A DNA stretch of 64,000 nucleotides from Tricholoma matsutake (lineage: Eukaryota; Basidiomycota; Agaricomycetes; Agaricales; Tricholomataceae). This document shows, one piece after another, positions 1 to 13,033 of this stretch. The position numbers and the translations under genes are program-made. The notes under the pieces are model-generated. The model saw only the letters and a list, made by a program, of their open reading frames with translations, searched no databases and was not told the origin of the DNA. The stretch is taken from assembly GCA_026075535.2 (NCBI GenBank), contig AP026541.1:12214001-12278000 (forward strand), written 5' to 3'. Positions within the stretch are counted from its first letter, which is position 1, and each line of letters opens with the position of its first letter.

Positions 1-1578
1 TTTATTGCATTGTGTGGGAGGTCTTATAACCATCTTCATGTGATATAGATGATTGCGTATTTTTGTTCCTTGCGCTACCAGCATTCCATCTTTTGTGATG
101 AGTGTGATTATTCTGTTCCCACCGTAGTAGCGTCCGCCAGCTGCATCCCATCGCCCCAAGGAGATTAAATTATTTTGTGTTCCAGGCACATGAAGAATGT
201 TCTGCAAATGCAGAATATATTCAGTGCCATTGCATGTTGATTTTAATTCAACAGTTCCTCACCCTGAAATTAATGCTTCTTTACCACCTACACCTGTTAC
301 GGAAATATTCCTCATAGATGTGTAATTGGTAAATGCTTCTCTTTGATGCATAACATGAGATGTTGTTGCCGTGTCTGCTAACCAATCATAATAGATCAAT
401 CGTTCATCATTTGCATCAGCGTTACAAGCATCATAGGTATCAAAGTTGTACTGCTCTTCATTTGCTTGGAACGTAATATATTCTTCTGCCACATTTGTTT
501 CTTCTGCATCCTTTTTTTTCTTCTTTGCCTTGTCCTTTACCTTCTTCTTACTCCAGCATTTATCTGCTTGATGTCCGATCTTTCCACAGTTCCCACATTT
601 GTTCCCTTCAAATTTACGGCATTTGGTTGTCCAGTGTCTGGCACATTTACAATGATCACAATAAGGCTGTAAGGAGGCTTTTCGATCAGAGATTCAATCT
701 TCTAAGGATTTACTAGCACTGTTGGCATTCTGGGTTTTCACCAGATTTATGCTCCCTATAGTACCATTTTTATTATTCCCATTATTAGATCTGGTCAACC
801 ATATCTTGTATTCCTCCCATAACAGTCCAATAAATGTGTCAGAGGTTAAGCACCATTTAGGGTTGGGATCATTTGGATTGTTGGTGTTCCTGTTATAAGG
901 TTCAACATAGGTATGCCACGATGAAGGTAAGGACACAGATATGATCGCTTTAAAGCGCATGTCAGAGACATGAAATTCCTCATTAGGAAATCTGTTTATG
1001 TGGTCGCGATATGATTTGAGAACATCCAGATGTTTTAGGAGGTCATCAGCATTGAGTAATTTGGTCTCGTATAATAGTCATTGAATATGATTAACAGTTT
1101 GATGTGCCTTATTTTTGTGAGTTACCGAGAGTGCAGAGTACATTTCTTTTGCAGAGTTTTTGGACCCGATGTGGTTCATTTGTGAGGAGGTGATGTTATG
1201 AATAATAATTTGTTGTGCCCAAGAGTTGTTCTTGTACCAGTTGCATGCGCCTTCGGGATCAATACTCTCATTAGGGCATTCGACATCCCCTCTAACATAC
1301 CCAGTAATATCACAATTGAAAAATACCCTCTTCATTCTCTCTTTCCATTTGTGCCAGTTCTCGTCTGTTAAGTGGTCACGATCAGCTATTCTGTTTACAT
1401 TCGAATATTCTTTGGTACAAATTAGTTTGATAGATGGTAAATCTTCATCTTCATTGAGTTCTCCAGTGAGTGCATTGGTACTGCTGTGATAGACCCTTTT
1501 TGTATGTTTAGGAGGCGTATAATATTCTTCCTCTTGTTGTTGTTCCCCTTGCTCCTCGACATCAGGAGTATTTGTCAT
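1..1578 (-). pseudogene. Copia retrotransposon fragment: gag, protease, start of pre-integrase
   Basis: Read on the minus strand from ATG 1578. The first 166 codons resemble the Copia gag polypeptide (UBN2-like). A second gag piece lies at 960-694 in another frame. Two CCHC zinc knuckles follow at about 660-555 (CDHCKCARHWTTKC and CGNCGKIGHQADKC, both CX2CX4HX4C). Next comes the aspartic protease signature WLADTATTSH near 390-350. An in-frame TGA at 261-259 interrupts the frame, which then continues without shift into the gag-pre-integrase region (ILHVPGTQNNLISLG) to the window edge. RT and RNase H would lie outside the window. The frameshifts and the TGA make it non-functional. The family assignment is firm from motif order; the exact boundary with the leader is inferred. 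Confidence 0.85.
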
Positions 1579-2220
1579 AGTAGTAATTGTTGCCTAGAAA
1601 AATCTGCCAGGGCCCATAACCTATTGGAAATCAGGCTGGGAAATGAACAGAGAAGAGATAATTCTCTTAGAGACAAGTGGGGGAAACGAGACAAGAAACT
1701 TATTATTATTTCTCCTATACTATGGTTGTATGTAACTGTGCTATAAATAGAACACGCATCAAAACAGCTGCTCTATTAATAATATCCGGCATCCGGCCTC
1801 AGACCATGGGCTTGGATTACCTATCCCAACACCTAGTAATGAACACTCAGCTGGGGTCACCACTGGCCTGACATTGGTCCTGCGGCATCACTGATTCACA
1901 CATTGACATCTGAAAGAAAAAATAACATGTACATGTGATTGAAACATACCATATATGGCAGGAAGGGGGAGGGGGGGTCTCGAGAGCCATGAAAAAAAAA
2001 TACCGATGTCATATGAAAAATTCCCATCCCGACACCCCCTTGGCTCGGGGACACCTGAAATAGGCTTAGATTCTATCAAAATTCAGAACCGCAAAGTGTG
2101 CGATTTTTTAGGAACTGCCTATCATTCTGAATTCCGAGTTCTCAGTATTGAGAACGAGGCTTATCCTCCGACTTGAGCTGGCATGGGAATAATGGCACAC
2201 TTTCTATTGCGGCAAGTGCT
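1579..2220 (-). other. Leader and possible 5' LTR remnant of the Copia element; no gene
   Basis: Just upstream of the Copia gag start, on the minus strand, GGTTATGGGCCC (1622-1611) follows a TTTCCAATA end. This is the arrangement expected of an LTR end next to a primer-binding region. I could not find the matching LTR start (expected TGTTGGAA-like), so the LTR is either truncated or runs into the anonymous AT-rich sequence around 1900-2200. No coding frame of weight is seen. Confidence 0.35.
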
Positions 2221-2370
2221 GACAAGTGATGGCTGATTACGTTGGCTCCATCTGCAGGTTGCGTGTGCAAAATGCTCTTTCTATTGTGGCAAATGCCGGC
2301 GAGTCACTGCAGGTGTTGCGTGCATTTCTGACAACTTTCTGTTGCGGCAAATGCCAATGGGACACATGTC
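2195..2370. repeat. Three imperfect copies of a ~70-bp unit
   Basis: A phrase close to CTTTCTATTGCGGCAA recurs at about 2201, 2277 and 2336, each followed by a purine-rich then GC-rich stretch. The copies differ by point changes. It lies downstream of the 3' end of the minus-strand hypothetical gene. No function can be assigned. Confidence 0.4.
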
Positions 2371-2665
2371 TTTCTTCGCGTCAACATTTCGACCTTCGCA
2401 TGTTCCCTGGGGAAATGCTGCTACCTGTTGTTTCGAATGCTTTTTTGAACATGTGCGCCGAAATTTCTCTTTGTCTTTGCTCCTTTATAACGAGCCTTTC
2501 TTGTTTGTATGGTATACTTGTAGTATGCTCACATATTTAATTGTCTTTTAGTTTGGTGCCTCTTACTGATTCTACTCTGGTTCTTGGTTGTAGTAGTCAT
2601 GTGATCAGCTCAAATAAGCTCATCCTTTGTTGATGATGTGTCAACTTGCCATGAGTCTCGCCATG

Positions 2666-3760
2666 TTACTCGACACCATTCATTTCTTGTCTCTGTCCTC
2701 CCATGTTGAAGGGCCCATCTATCGCCATCTTCTCTTGCTTTTCTGTTTCTTCGGGGTCTTCATTTGTGTGATAGCCAACCTTACGCTTCAATTTCTGCGC
2801 TTTGATGATCTCGTCCTTGTTCTTCATTGTCTTGATGCCCTGCTTGGTCGCTTGGTTTAGTTTTTCATATGAATCGTAGACTCGATATTGCTTACTGTGG
2901 TGAATGAACCATCCAACAGTGCGATCGATCGCAAGATGGTTAGCATCTTGCGCATTCCTCCCTTGATTGGAACAGCGACGAAGGACATCTGAACCTGCAC
3001 AATGTCGCCAATGCGGAATTGCTGAGGTTTGCATTCTTCATATCTGTCACAGACATTGTTCATGTAAGCAAATTACAGTTTTGTAGCAAGCATTTTGTAT
3101 ACTGACTTGCATTCACCTGCTCTCCCTCTGCGCAGCACGAAGTACTGAACTTGGTTATCTTCTGTATGAATGTGTGCTTGTGACGAGTCACCCCTGCTCA
3201 GGTTTTTGAGGATGTTTCGAGGGTCGACTCCCTTGAAAAATGGTATGCTTGGCTGCACCCCTGCTTCTGTTTGAGGCATGAGGTAGCGATTCGAAATGTT
3301 AAGTGCCGTGAAATTTTCAGGTGAGTCGTTCCAGCTCTCTAGTGTTCCCTCTGTAAACTGGTGGTCAAAGTGGCCGTAAATCTCTTGAGCAGCTAGTATC
3401 ACTTGTTCGAATGTTGGAGACCCTAAACCTGATAATGTTATACTCTGACACAGATATTTGATACGTTGGTGTGAGATCCTGTTATTTGGTTTAATGCGAT
3501 GGATTTCAATGTCCCAGACCAGTGTTTGCTACTTACCTGGGTTTTTCTAGAATGGGTGGCATATCTTTCGAGGTAAGTACGCCTTGCATTGTAAATATGG
3601 CCTCTTCGCTGGTGTTGCTGACATCTGCTCTTTTCTTCAGCACACACCACGATGTTGGTCCATCTAGTTTGTGAATGCTGTAATTATTATTGAAATATTC
3701 TGGCTCCTCCTCACCTTGATCACTTTGGCTAGACTCTCATTGCTGTCTGAGCTACCGAGC
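2666..3760 (-). CDS. Hypothetical multi-exon protein (repeat-associated basidiomycete family, function unknown)
   Basis: Four exons give one continuous protein: about 3760-3537, 3442-3107, 3043-2896 and 2840-2666 (TAA stop). The introns are 94, 63 and 55 nt, with GTAAGT, GTCAGT and GTAAGC donors, all ending in AG, and phases agree at every joint. Landmarks in order are EEEPEYFNNNYSIHKLDGP, SWCVLKKRADV, ILAAQEIYGHF, QFRIGDIVQVQMSFVAVP, MLTILRSIALLDGSF and a basic/acidic tail with LKRKVGY. From memory the middle block resembles hypothetical proteins expanded in mushroom genomes, but I know of no function. The N-terminus is uncertain: a TGA lies at 3739-3737 in the reading frame, so either an upstream intron ends at about 3735 or the gene is broken. 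Conserved splicing suggests recent coding capacity. Confidence 0.65.
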
Positions 3761-4498
3761 TCGACTGCGATCTGCTCTAGTGCACTTTCTAAATTTCTGC
3801 TTCAGTTTCATTGTAGATGCATGATCTCAAATCAAAACATACTTGCTTCCGTGATGTTATAATTCTTGTCCAGCATTTTTTGCGCTCAAGTATTTCTTTG
3901 TAGTGTTGAAGATTTGTTCTTCCCCTCGCTCATTGCTTGGATCATGTATCAGCACTTCATGCTCCATGATCCTTGCGCTGACTGCTCTGGACCTGTCACT
4001 TGTCTACAGGCTGTTGCGAATCTTGCAGCTGTCATTCCACCGTGTGAGCATTCTCTTGCTCATTTCCTAAACTCATCGCTGAGTTTACACGTTCCGATTG
4101 CTTCCTTTCATTTTGGACCTTGTTTTTTCAGGTTCTTACCAGGTCAGTCTGTGAATTGACCATTATTGTTGCTGTCTTTCAATTGCCACTTTAGTGATGT
4201 CTACTACCTCTGCGGATTCATGGTACTAGCAAAGCCTGCATTCTCCACTGGTCGTCCTGCTGCCCTTCTTTGTTCTGTGTTTTGCCCTGAATTAAATTTT
4301 GTGCTTCCTAGCTCATCAATTGTGGATCTCTCTGCACTTTCTGCATTGATCATTGACATTTCTCAAGCTCATGACACCCATGTCCTACTCCTGGTTTCAG
4401 CCTCTATAAGACCTCGCTTTGCACTGTCCCTATTTCTATCTTTGTATATCCCAAACGCTGTCTTGCTTGCATTACTACTCACCGTTCTGTGTATCGAT
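3761..4498. other. Divergent intergenic region, no supported gene
   Basis: This stretch separates the minus-strand gene ending upstream near 3760 from the plus-strand gene starting near 4499. It would hold both promoters or additional 5' exons. Open frames here lack recognisable motifs and read as shadows. The 5' exon of the minus gene may extend into it. Confidence 0.35.
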
Positions 4499-6988
4499 TA
4501 TGCCTAAAGCTCCCAGTTCTAAGTCAGCTGCCTGTTTTGAACTTGATAACTTTTGTTTAGGCTCTAATCCATTCTGCTGCAGGACTTCCACTAAAAAGGT
4601 TGACAAAACACAGACTTCGATACTGTGAGCGTCTTTCATGTCATTTATATATATATCTTTCTCATGGTCAAAACCTTAAAGCCCATCTCTGGATCTTGAA
4701 TTGTGAGTTTTGTTGCTTGTGTCGTGTGTTGCTTTGATTCTTATTTGACTTCAAATATAGCCTCATAACCCAACAGATTAGTAGCTCTTCAATGAGGTAC
4801 GTGGCTTGTTGCTTTACATTATGGGTATTGACATGCCCGGCTTGAAGGTCTTCAAATAAACAAAAAACCCATACTGTTGTTGATAGTGACTCCAAAATGT
4901 GGGTCTTTTGTTTTCGCTGCTTGCTTATTGGCTGTTAACCTTTTTTTGTAGTGAGGTTCTGGAATCACCTCCCTCCAAAAAAAAAAATCTCATTTTGCCT
5001 CCTGCTCCTGGCTTGCCAGCTTACAGCTCTCTGCCGCCAGTTGCCATTAGGTGTGGTGGCTTGCCGTTGACCCATTCTCCTCTTATAATTCTTTTATATT
5101 TTAGAAGCCCTCTCGATGGCACAGTAATTGATGTTTCTGTGCCTCTCGCACTTGATACTGTTACTAGGTTCATTCACCTGTGTTTCTTCATTGCTTTATC
5201 AATTGTGCTTACGTTATCCGCAGTGCTGTTCCTGAAGGCCGTCCCAAGTAACACTTTTGTTTTGCTGATGTAGCTCACAATTGTCTCACTGCGTGGTTCT
5301 AGATGCACTATTACTAAGACCAAAAAGGCTAAGGTATACACGGCTGCCTCCAAGTTGGTTTTCTTCGTGTTACATTATCTTGCTCTCAGTTTTATTCAGA
5401 TCATGTTCGCATCTTTCTAAGGAGTCAACAGAGGCTGCCTCCCTAGTCTTGGCTTCCCTGCGTGCCCTCACTCCTTCTGATGTTGACGATGTGGAAGTGC
5501 CCATGATATCTTCGTCTGTTTACTTCTGCCTTTCTTTCTTCTCAATGCCTGTAACATGTGTTGCTCTCAGGGTGCTTGCAAAACTGGATGCCCTCCATGG
5601 GCTAGCTGTTTTGGAACCTGACGCTCCTTTGTGAGTCGCCCCCATCCCATGTGACTTTTTCCTTTGGTGACAATGCCACTTGTAGTTGTGTAGATGCTCG
5701 TGCTACATCCATCAACCCTGGTTCTGAATTGGGAACAGATTCTAATGTAGAAAGTGATCTTGGTGAGAGCACCTGCTCTGACGATGTGCTGTACGTTCAT
5801 ATATGTATATTTTAGCCAGCTTCTAACTCATTTCTGCTTTGCTAGCTCATCTTCCCGGAATGAGGCTCCTGATGATCCTGACTCTGTTGGTGCTGCTGCT
5901 GATGACACAACAGCTGTTATGAGTATGTCATGTCAAGACCTGTTCCTGGCTCCCACTTATCTTAACCTGCCCCACCTGCCGTATGTCTTTTCTTTTCCAT
6001 TAGTGTTAATCTGTATCCTTATCTGCTCTTTAGTCGCCTTTGTGAGGTCATGCCTTTTTCTCCGATGGGCGATTCCTTGCAAACACCATTCACAGAAACC
6101 TGCAAGGGAATGTTGAAGCCAGAAGTAGAGTATGTTGCACTTTGTTTACCTTTGACAGTGTCTTATCATCCCCAGGATTTTTTTGAAGGGCCTTATGTTT
6201 GTCTGCTCAACTCCCTATGTCAACACTGCTTGCACAGATCCCCAACTTCTCTATGTCAATAATCATCACCTGTGCTTGAAAGACAAAAAGTGTCTTGCTG
6301 TCAGCATTATGACCGGTACAGTAACTGAGTCATTCTTATTATCCTCCTGCAAATCGGGGCCATGCAATTCTCCGTATCAAGTCCACAAGATTACAATTGC
6401 TCCCCTTGACCAAGATATGCGACATGATGTGTCCCTGTGGGGTCAACTTTTCCAATTTCATATAATCGCAGGCATGGTGTCACCTCTCGGTATCAGCTTT
6501 ACAACCTGTGGCGAAGGTAAAGGGGAGTCTTGGAAAAACGGTCTGCTCTCTTCAGTTGTCCCGCCCTTCTATTCTCATATCTCTTAGTGTCAGCACCTTC
6601 CTCTCCATCGAAAGGCAAAGCTTCTGTGCTAAAGCCTGTATCATCATCTTTTGTGTCTGCTTCCAAAGATGCTTACAATGCCTCACTTTCATTTGATCAA
6701 CCTGGTATGTACATTACACCATCTCTTGCTGATTTATTTTTAATGTGATCCACAGTTCCGGTATATGATGGGAGGCCCCATCATGGAAAACCCGGCTTTG
6801 GATTTACAGACGCGGAGTTTCATTCTCTGTTGTCCATGCCCCATTATTGCAAAGGCACCAGCAAGCTTCCTTCTGACTCCATTGTCTCCGTCAGTTACAC
6901 GCTAGCTACTTATGCTGGGCAGTCTGGCCCTGTGCTCTCTTCTAATGTTCAATTTGTCATTCTGCTCACTGTTGCTCGTCAAACTTGA
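4499..6988 (+). CDS. Hypothetical multi-exon protein of unknown function
   Basis: A candidate start at 4499 opens with MPKAPSSKSAACFELDNF. Coding-like blocks follow, separated by intron-like sequence: KESTEAASLVLASLRALTP (~5420), SINPGSELGTDSNVESDLGE (~5710), SSSRNEAPDDPDSVGAAADD (~5850), a longer block around 6183-6530 (VCSTPYVNTACTDPQ, HKITIAPLDQDMRHDVSLWG, GMVSPLGISFTTCGEG), then a last exon at about 6754-6988 (VYDGRPHHGKPGFGF, FHSLLSMPHYCKG) ending in TGA at 6986-6988. Intron signals such as GTACGT...GCTAG near 5789-5843 support splicing. The block before GMVSP could be an OB-like beta region, which would suit a DNA-binding role beside a Helitron, but this is speculation. Exon limits are approximate. 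Confidence 0.5.
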
Positions 6989-8750
6989 CCTCCTTACTTA
7001 TAAAATTTTTAAAGCTCGTACTTATGCTCCCTGCTAATGTACTGTGCTTTGTAAATTACATTGTGAAGGATGCTATGATTACACTCGTGTCTTAACTACC
7101 TTTGAATACAATATAAGCTGAATATGCTTGCAAGTGTGTACTTCCTGTAATCGATGACGCATGCTACCATATTACCAATCATGTAATAATGGTATGCAAT
7201 TCTTATCTACTGCAGCTGGTCCTTCACCATGTTTGCTGTCACTTCTCTTCATCATCTGGCTGACACTTCCAAAATTCCTGATATGTAGACTGTGTAGTAG
7301 TAAAGTCCACACTCTGGACGGCGTCTGTCAGTCCTAACGAACACGATCTCCACGGCTTCCTCGGATGCTTACTAAGAAAAAAAAATGTTAACCCGTTGTT
7401 TACTTATGTACATCGTCCAATTCTGTTGCTCTCTAGACTCGAACCATGATGCCATTCCTCCACTCGTCTTTGCTGTTTGTCTTGCTACTGGCCTTGCCTT
7501 CACCTAATGTCAACATCTCTGTGGCTTGTTGTGTTCAGCCATGAGCATACTTTGTCGACTCTAATGTCTGTTAAAGTTGGCTTACAACTATTCGCTCTAG
7601 GTTGATTTATACTTCAGACCTCTCCTGTCAGTATGTGCTTATAAGGGCAACCTAAGCCTCTAGCAAAGGGAAATCCAAAGTTAAAATTATGCTACATAAT
7701 ACAGGGATTGGGGGTGCACCTAGCAAAGGGAAATCCAAAGAGAAAACTCTAAGGATCCCCTTGCTGATGCCCAGTATATGTGAAGACGACAAAAATCAAA
7801 TATAACCTAAAAATAGAAAAAGGTGGAGATAGGTGGATCAAGGCCGCCGAATGACATCATACCAAGGGGTATGTGTCGGAAGGGGTACTCCGCCTCTAAA
7901 TATAAAAGTGTCAACATATACAAACATGATAGCAAGGGAAAATTAGTAATAAAATCTGGAAAAATCATAGAAAATGAAGAATAGAAGGAAATGAGGTGGG
8001 GAAAAATATGGGACGAACATAAAAAATAGGAAAAACACACAGGGCACCCCCCTAGTCCCCTTACAGTGCTGTCTGCTTGTAGTACTGAAGTAAGTACCTT
8101 TGATGCCCCGCCTTTTATTTTGACTAATATGTGTTCAGTGCTCGTATGTCTCCTCTGTGTGTACTATATCAGCTCATTCTCTTGTGTCTCCCAAAACATT
8201 GTCCTTTCTTCCCTCTCGATCTACTGCCTGTGGTAACCTGACCATACTCAACTCCATGTCACACTAGACCATCCCTCCTGGGATACCTGTGGACTTGTTC
8301 CATATTAAACCTGTCTCCAAGCATTCATTTGCTTGAAACTATGGTGTTTTATGGTCTGCAAGCAAACAATATTTGCTTCACACCCGTATTATGCTTGCAC
8401 ACCTCATTTTGATACGTTTCATGTGTTCTCCCCCCTTGTACCTACTCGCTTTCTTGCAGAGCCGTTACTATGTATTAATGCTTGCTTATTGGCACCACCT
8501 TCTTATATGTGCAGTTTTGATGTCTTGCTCAGTGATTGAAAATACGCATGATGTGGTATACTTTGCCTGCATGTCAATCATCCACAACACCATGTTGGCA
8601 CATGACTATTGTGCATGCCTGTTTTCATTCTGTTACAAGCTTTCATTCCTAACTGCTCATTTGCACCGTCTCCTTGTGGATGTGCAACAAATGCAGTGCT
8701 CCCAGCTGTGTGTTCTATATTCTGTCCACTATCGACTTTGACCGCATTGT
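6989..8750. other. Non-coding stretch between hypothetical gene and Helitron (apart from copy A)
   Basis: Outside the 426-bp insertion I see no supported gene. T-rich, low-GC sequence fills 6989-7639 and 8071-8750. The 5' end and any promoter of the Helitron should lie somewhere in the right part, but no diagnostic end could be found. Confidence 0.4.
7640..8065 (-). mobile_element. Solo-LTR-like element, copy A (426 bp)
   Basis: The ends are TATAAGGGC and CCCTTACA, flanked by the 5-bp direct repeat GTGCT (7635-7639 and 8066-8070). It is the reverse complement of copy B at 36075-36500, which has exactly the same length. Read on the minus strand it begins TGTAAGGGG, contains a TATA-like stretch (CTTTTATATTTAG-like) and carries the phrase GGATTTCCCTTTGCTAG twice near its 3' end. 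Five-bp duplications and a TG start suit a solo LTR, though the 3' end is TATA rather than the usual CA. A MITE is the alternative. The full parent element is not present in the window. Confidence 0.8.
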
Positions 8751-11700
8751 TTGTTAACTTGGCTGTTTCTCTTTGCTCAGCTGATGTGTCTATTTAATCA
8801 TGGGTGTAACTTGGACTCGCGCAGGACAAACCTAAGTTTTAAAAGCCATGTAACACTTTCAGCTCCTTCACCATGTTCTGTTTTTGACTCAGGTGTTTCT
8901 GTGCATCCGGTTGGTGGAGGTGGACAACCAAAATTTGTGTTTGAAGATGTTGCACCATATGTCGTAGCAGGTGACGACTATGATCAGGATTCCACTTTCT
9001 AGTTTGCTAATCATGTCGATAGCACTGGGCAGCTCGCATACCCATTGGACCAAAAATTCATGTACACAAACATACCCGTGCCTGCACTTCTGCCATATTT
9101 GCCGGTACGTGTGGCTCTTAAAGTTGCATGTCTGCATCACATTTCTGTTGGTTCCCATGTTCCAAAGTCAGAGATTGCCCGTTTATTTGAAGGCCATGAT
9201 TGTGCATCTTGCAACCTCTACCTATCTGTCTTCTCAGTTCATCATTTAAAATCTATGCACTGTAAAGAGCGTGGATGCAAGAAACACAACATAGTCAACC
9301 TCAACCTTGATCCTGATTGTAAGGATAATGTGCACATTAACCATGCAAACTCAGGGGTTGATGTTCCTCACAGTCTTCCAATCTCAACAAACACTGAAAA
9401 TATTCCAGCTCATCCTCTTGTTACTGACCCAAACCTTGAACCAGCTTCCTTCCCTCCACTACCACCTGCTGATGTTCTGTCACAGGAGATCATTGCCGAT
9501 TTCTGTGCTCATTCCAGTCCGGATAGCTTAGAGGAAGCTGGGTGTGCCGTATGTGGTCAATTGGTATGTATGTCTCAGCTCAGTAAATTAAAATCAATAA
9601 AAAACCTGCTCCATGTGCTGCACAATCCAGACGCAACTAGGACCACTCGAACTGCTGATTCACAGCTTGTGCAAAGCTTCAAAGGTCCTGTGCTGGACTA
9701 TCACTGCAGCCAAGTCTGTGACCATTGCCGCCAGAGCTTGTGGAAGGGTAAAGCTCCTCATAATTCCCTTTCTATGGGTCTGTGGTTAGGAGAAGTGCCA
9801 GAAGAGCTATTGTGCCTTAACTATGTTGAGAAGATGCTAGTAGCTCGTGTTCGCGTTAATAGTTCATTTGTGCATGTGGCATCTTCAGGGCTATGAAAGA
9901 TGGCTTCTCATGTTATAGCATTTGAATCTCCAGTCACAAAAATTTATGAACAGCTGCCACCGCCAGTCGAAGATTTGGACGATGTTCTGGCCATTTTATT
10001 CACTGGTCCATGTAAGCCCACCGAAAAAGAATTGCGTCGAACCCCACTTATGATTAGAAGGAAGCAAGTCGCATGTGCACTTGAGTGGTTAAAACTAAAT
10101 CATTCTGATTATAGTGACATTGACATTTCATATGCTGAACTTGCACAATATCCTGAAGATTGCCCTCCTGTGTCCATACAATATCAATACTCTTTATCTA
10201 ATAAACCAGAAGAAGGTACAAGTGTATTTGATAGTGAGCCAGCAGATGGCGTCACACAAGGAGATTGTCCATTTGTTGTGCATGGACTTACTGGGGAGCA
10301 AATGAATACCAAGTCAGTAAATGAGTTGAAAGGGATTGTGCTGAAGCATTGGAATAACCGAGGAGGCGCGTTGGCATTCTCACATGACAGGGAAATGCAA
10401 TCGATATACAACAATCTGAACCTATATCCTCAAATCTTCCCTTGGCTATTTCCTCATGGCTTAGGAGGCATCGGAACATGTAAACTATCTGAAAAAGCCC
10501 ATGTTCACCATCTCCTCATGTATCACGATAAGCACTTTCAACGAGATGTGGCTTTCCCTTTTGTTGCCTTCAGCCATCAACAGGTGACATCTTCCACAAC
10601 AGGAGGTTATCTGCTAGCCGAGACGCAAAAATTCGATGACATTGCACAAAGGCTGTTGTCTGTCAATCAAGAAGTGCTCAGCGACATTGCCAAGAGAATG
10701 TCAGGTGGTGACGTGGTAAAACCTTCTACAGATGATGAAATTTCATGTTTCCAATTGGTTCATGATCTTCATCTTATAGATGGAAAGGTTAGTGGCTCTA
10801 TAACTACTAAGGGATATATGCACAGTGAAATTTGGTCCATGATAGCATACCTAGGTGCTCTGCTGTGGTACATTACTCTATCTCCTGCTGGTAACAAGCA
10901 CCCTATCTGTTTGTACTTTGCTGATAACAAGGAGAAGATGAGCATCGAGCTTCTGCGGTCAGATGATGAATGTTACCATCTCATTGCAAACAATCCTGTG
11001 GCCAGTGCACATTTTTTTCATTTTATGGTTGAAATGTTCATCGAACATGTCCTTGGAGTGGGCACCAACCATCGAGGACTGTATGGAGAGACATCTGGTT
11101 ATTATGGCACTGTTGAACAGCAGGGCCATCTGACACTCCACCTGCATATGTTAATATGGATCTGTGGTACTTTTTCTCCCAATGAAGTTCATGTGAGGAT
11201 CCTTGATCCGACCTCTAGTTTTTGCCAAGGACTGGTGGACTATCTTGAAAGTGTACATGTGGGTGACTTTTTGCTCAGAGTAAAGGAGGAGGTTGAAAGT
11301 GAAGTTACAGCTGCTGAAACCCTTGACGATTATCGTAACCCAACTGAGACTCTTCCAGAACCTCCTCTGAGAATATGTCACAAAGTACCAGACAATACTT
11401 GTAATGACTGCCTGAAAGTTGCATCGTGGTGGTTGAGGTTCCACTTTTTGGTAAACGACCTGTTGTTGAAGTCAAATGTTCATAAGTGCTTGACAAACTG
11501 CAATTGGGATGGCTCTGAAAACAAAGCTCGTCCTTATAGGGGCTGTCTTGATAACATCTGGGGAAAATGCAAAGCCCGTTTCCCATGTCCTATATTCAAA
11601 CAGACTGAAATTGATGTTGACACTGGATGTATCGATGTAAAGAAGACAGTATCATCGCTTAACACTTTCTCCTATCTCGTGACTTACCTCTTCAGATGTA

Positions 11701-13025
11701 ACACTGATGTGACTAGTCTATGTTCGGGTAGTGCAATTAAAAGTGTTCTGCTGTATGTTTCTAACTATGTAATGAAGCCTGCACTGAAAACACATGTCAT
11801 ATTTGAAACTGTATGTTCCATGTTTCTATGCCACTCTGAAATGATTGGTGGTACAGAGTCACAAAATAACAAAGCACGTAAGCTTATGACAAAAATTGTA
11901 AATTCCCTGAGTGCTAAGATGGAGATGGGGTCACCCATGGCTCGCATGTATCTTCTCGGTAATCCTGATCATTACACCAACTACAGATTTGTACCCTTCT
12001 ATTGGCAATCATATGTTCACGAGACTAGGAATGCTTGTGAACTGAAGCAAAAAAATGTTAATGGGACTGATCAACCATGCACCCAATCTGATGATCTAGA
12101 CAAGCGACTTCAAAAGATGGCAATATATAAGCGCAATGGTCGGATTATTGGTTTGTCACCTGTCCAAGACTATAAGTTCCAGCCTGCCTCATTACACTCC
12201 ATGTGTCTATACAACTGGATCTCCTCTTGTCAATGTGAAAAGAGAGCAATGAAAAAAAACTGAAACATGAAGTGGGCGCAGATTCCACACAAATTCGAGC
12301 AGACAAGGGTTCAATCGATAGTGAATCAAATGCTGGTGGGGCTAAAGCCAAGGAGTCTTCAAAATCACAGCTACTGCCATTCTTGGCGGACCACCTGCTT
12401 GCCGACACTCATGCAGTGTGGTGCCTTCATAGAGTGTGCATTCCAAATTTTGTGGGTAGTTCATTGCCCAGATTTGACCAGGGAGATCATGAGTACTATT
12501 GTTCTACCATGTTGACACTTTTCAAGCCCTGGAGAAGCGGGTTAGATTTGAAAAATAATATGGATTCATGGGACAAAACTTTTTCATCACATAGTTTTTC
12601 AACATGACAGCTTGACCTTATGAGAAATATGAACATTCGCTATGAATGCCTGGATGCACGTGATGACTTTCATGCACAGATGCGCAAAGGAGCGTCAATG
12701 TTACCTGGTTGAGCAGAACAGGGCAGTGGCAATTTTGAAGATTTAGATCAATTAGCAATTGACAATGCTATAAACTTACCTCCAGAACACAGTAGACCTC
12801 CTGATGTATTCATGTTGGCACTAATTGGAAAATCTGAAAGAAGTCAACGAGCGTTCATGGTGGAGATAAGATGAATGCTTGTATCTCTTGGCTGGACAGA
12901 TTGCAACCCAGATCTTGTTGCTAATGAACTTCTTGGTCCACCTGCAGTGATTCAGTCACAGTCACCAGGCCAGTGGAAGGCTGCTGTTGCTAGTAAGCAT
13001 GCTGAAGTTACTCACATCAGGAAAA
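8751..13025 (+). pseudogene. Helitron Rep half (DUF6570-like region, Helitron_like_N, HUH/Y2 Rep), broken
   Basis: This is the rolling-circle replication initiator half of a Helitron. The frame runs from about 8751 through a TAG at 9000-9002 to a 283-codon block from 9045. That block has cysteine-rich segments (CAVCGQLVC, CDHCRQSLWKGK) and GLWLGEVPEELLCLNYVEK, typical of the DUF6570 region before Helitron Rep. A TGA at 9894-9896 separates it, in the same frame, from a 787-codon block (9900-12263). This contains the Helitron_like_N domain, the HUH motif in GHLTLHLHMLIW (His codons 11139 and 11145) and the two-tyrosine motif YVSNYVMK (11754, 11766). After 12263 the frame shifts and continues with FVGSSLPRFDQGDHEYY and CSTMLTLFKPWRSGLD. 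It then carries further stops to 13025, where element E5 interrupts. The Rep half cannot make one protein as it stands. Confidence 0.9.
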
Positions 13026-13033
13026 TCTGATGC

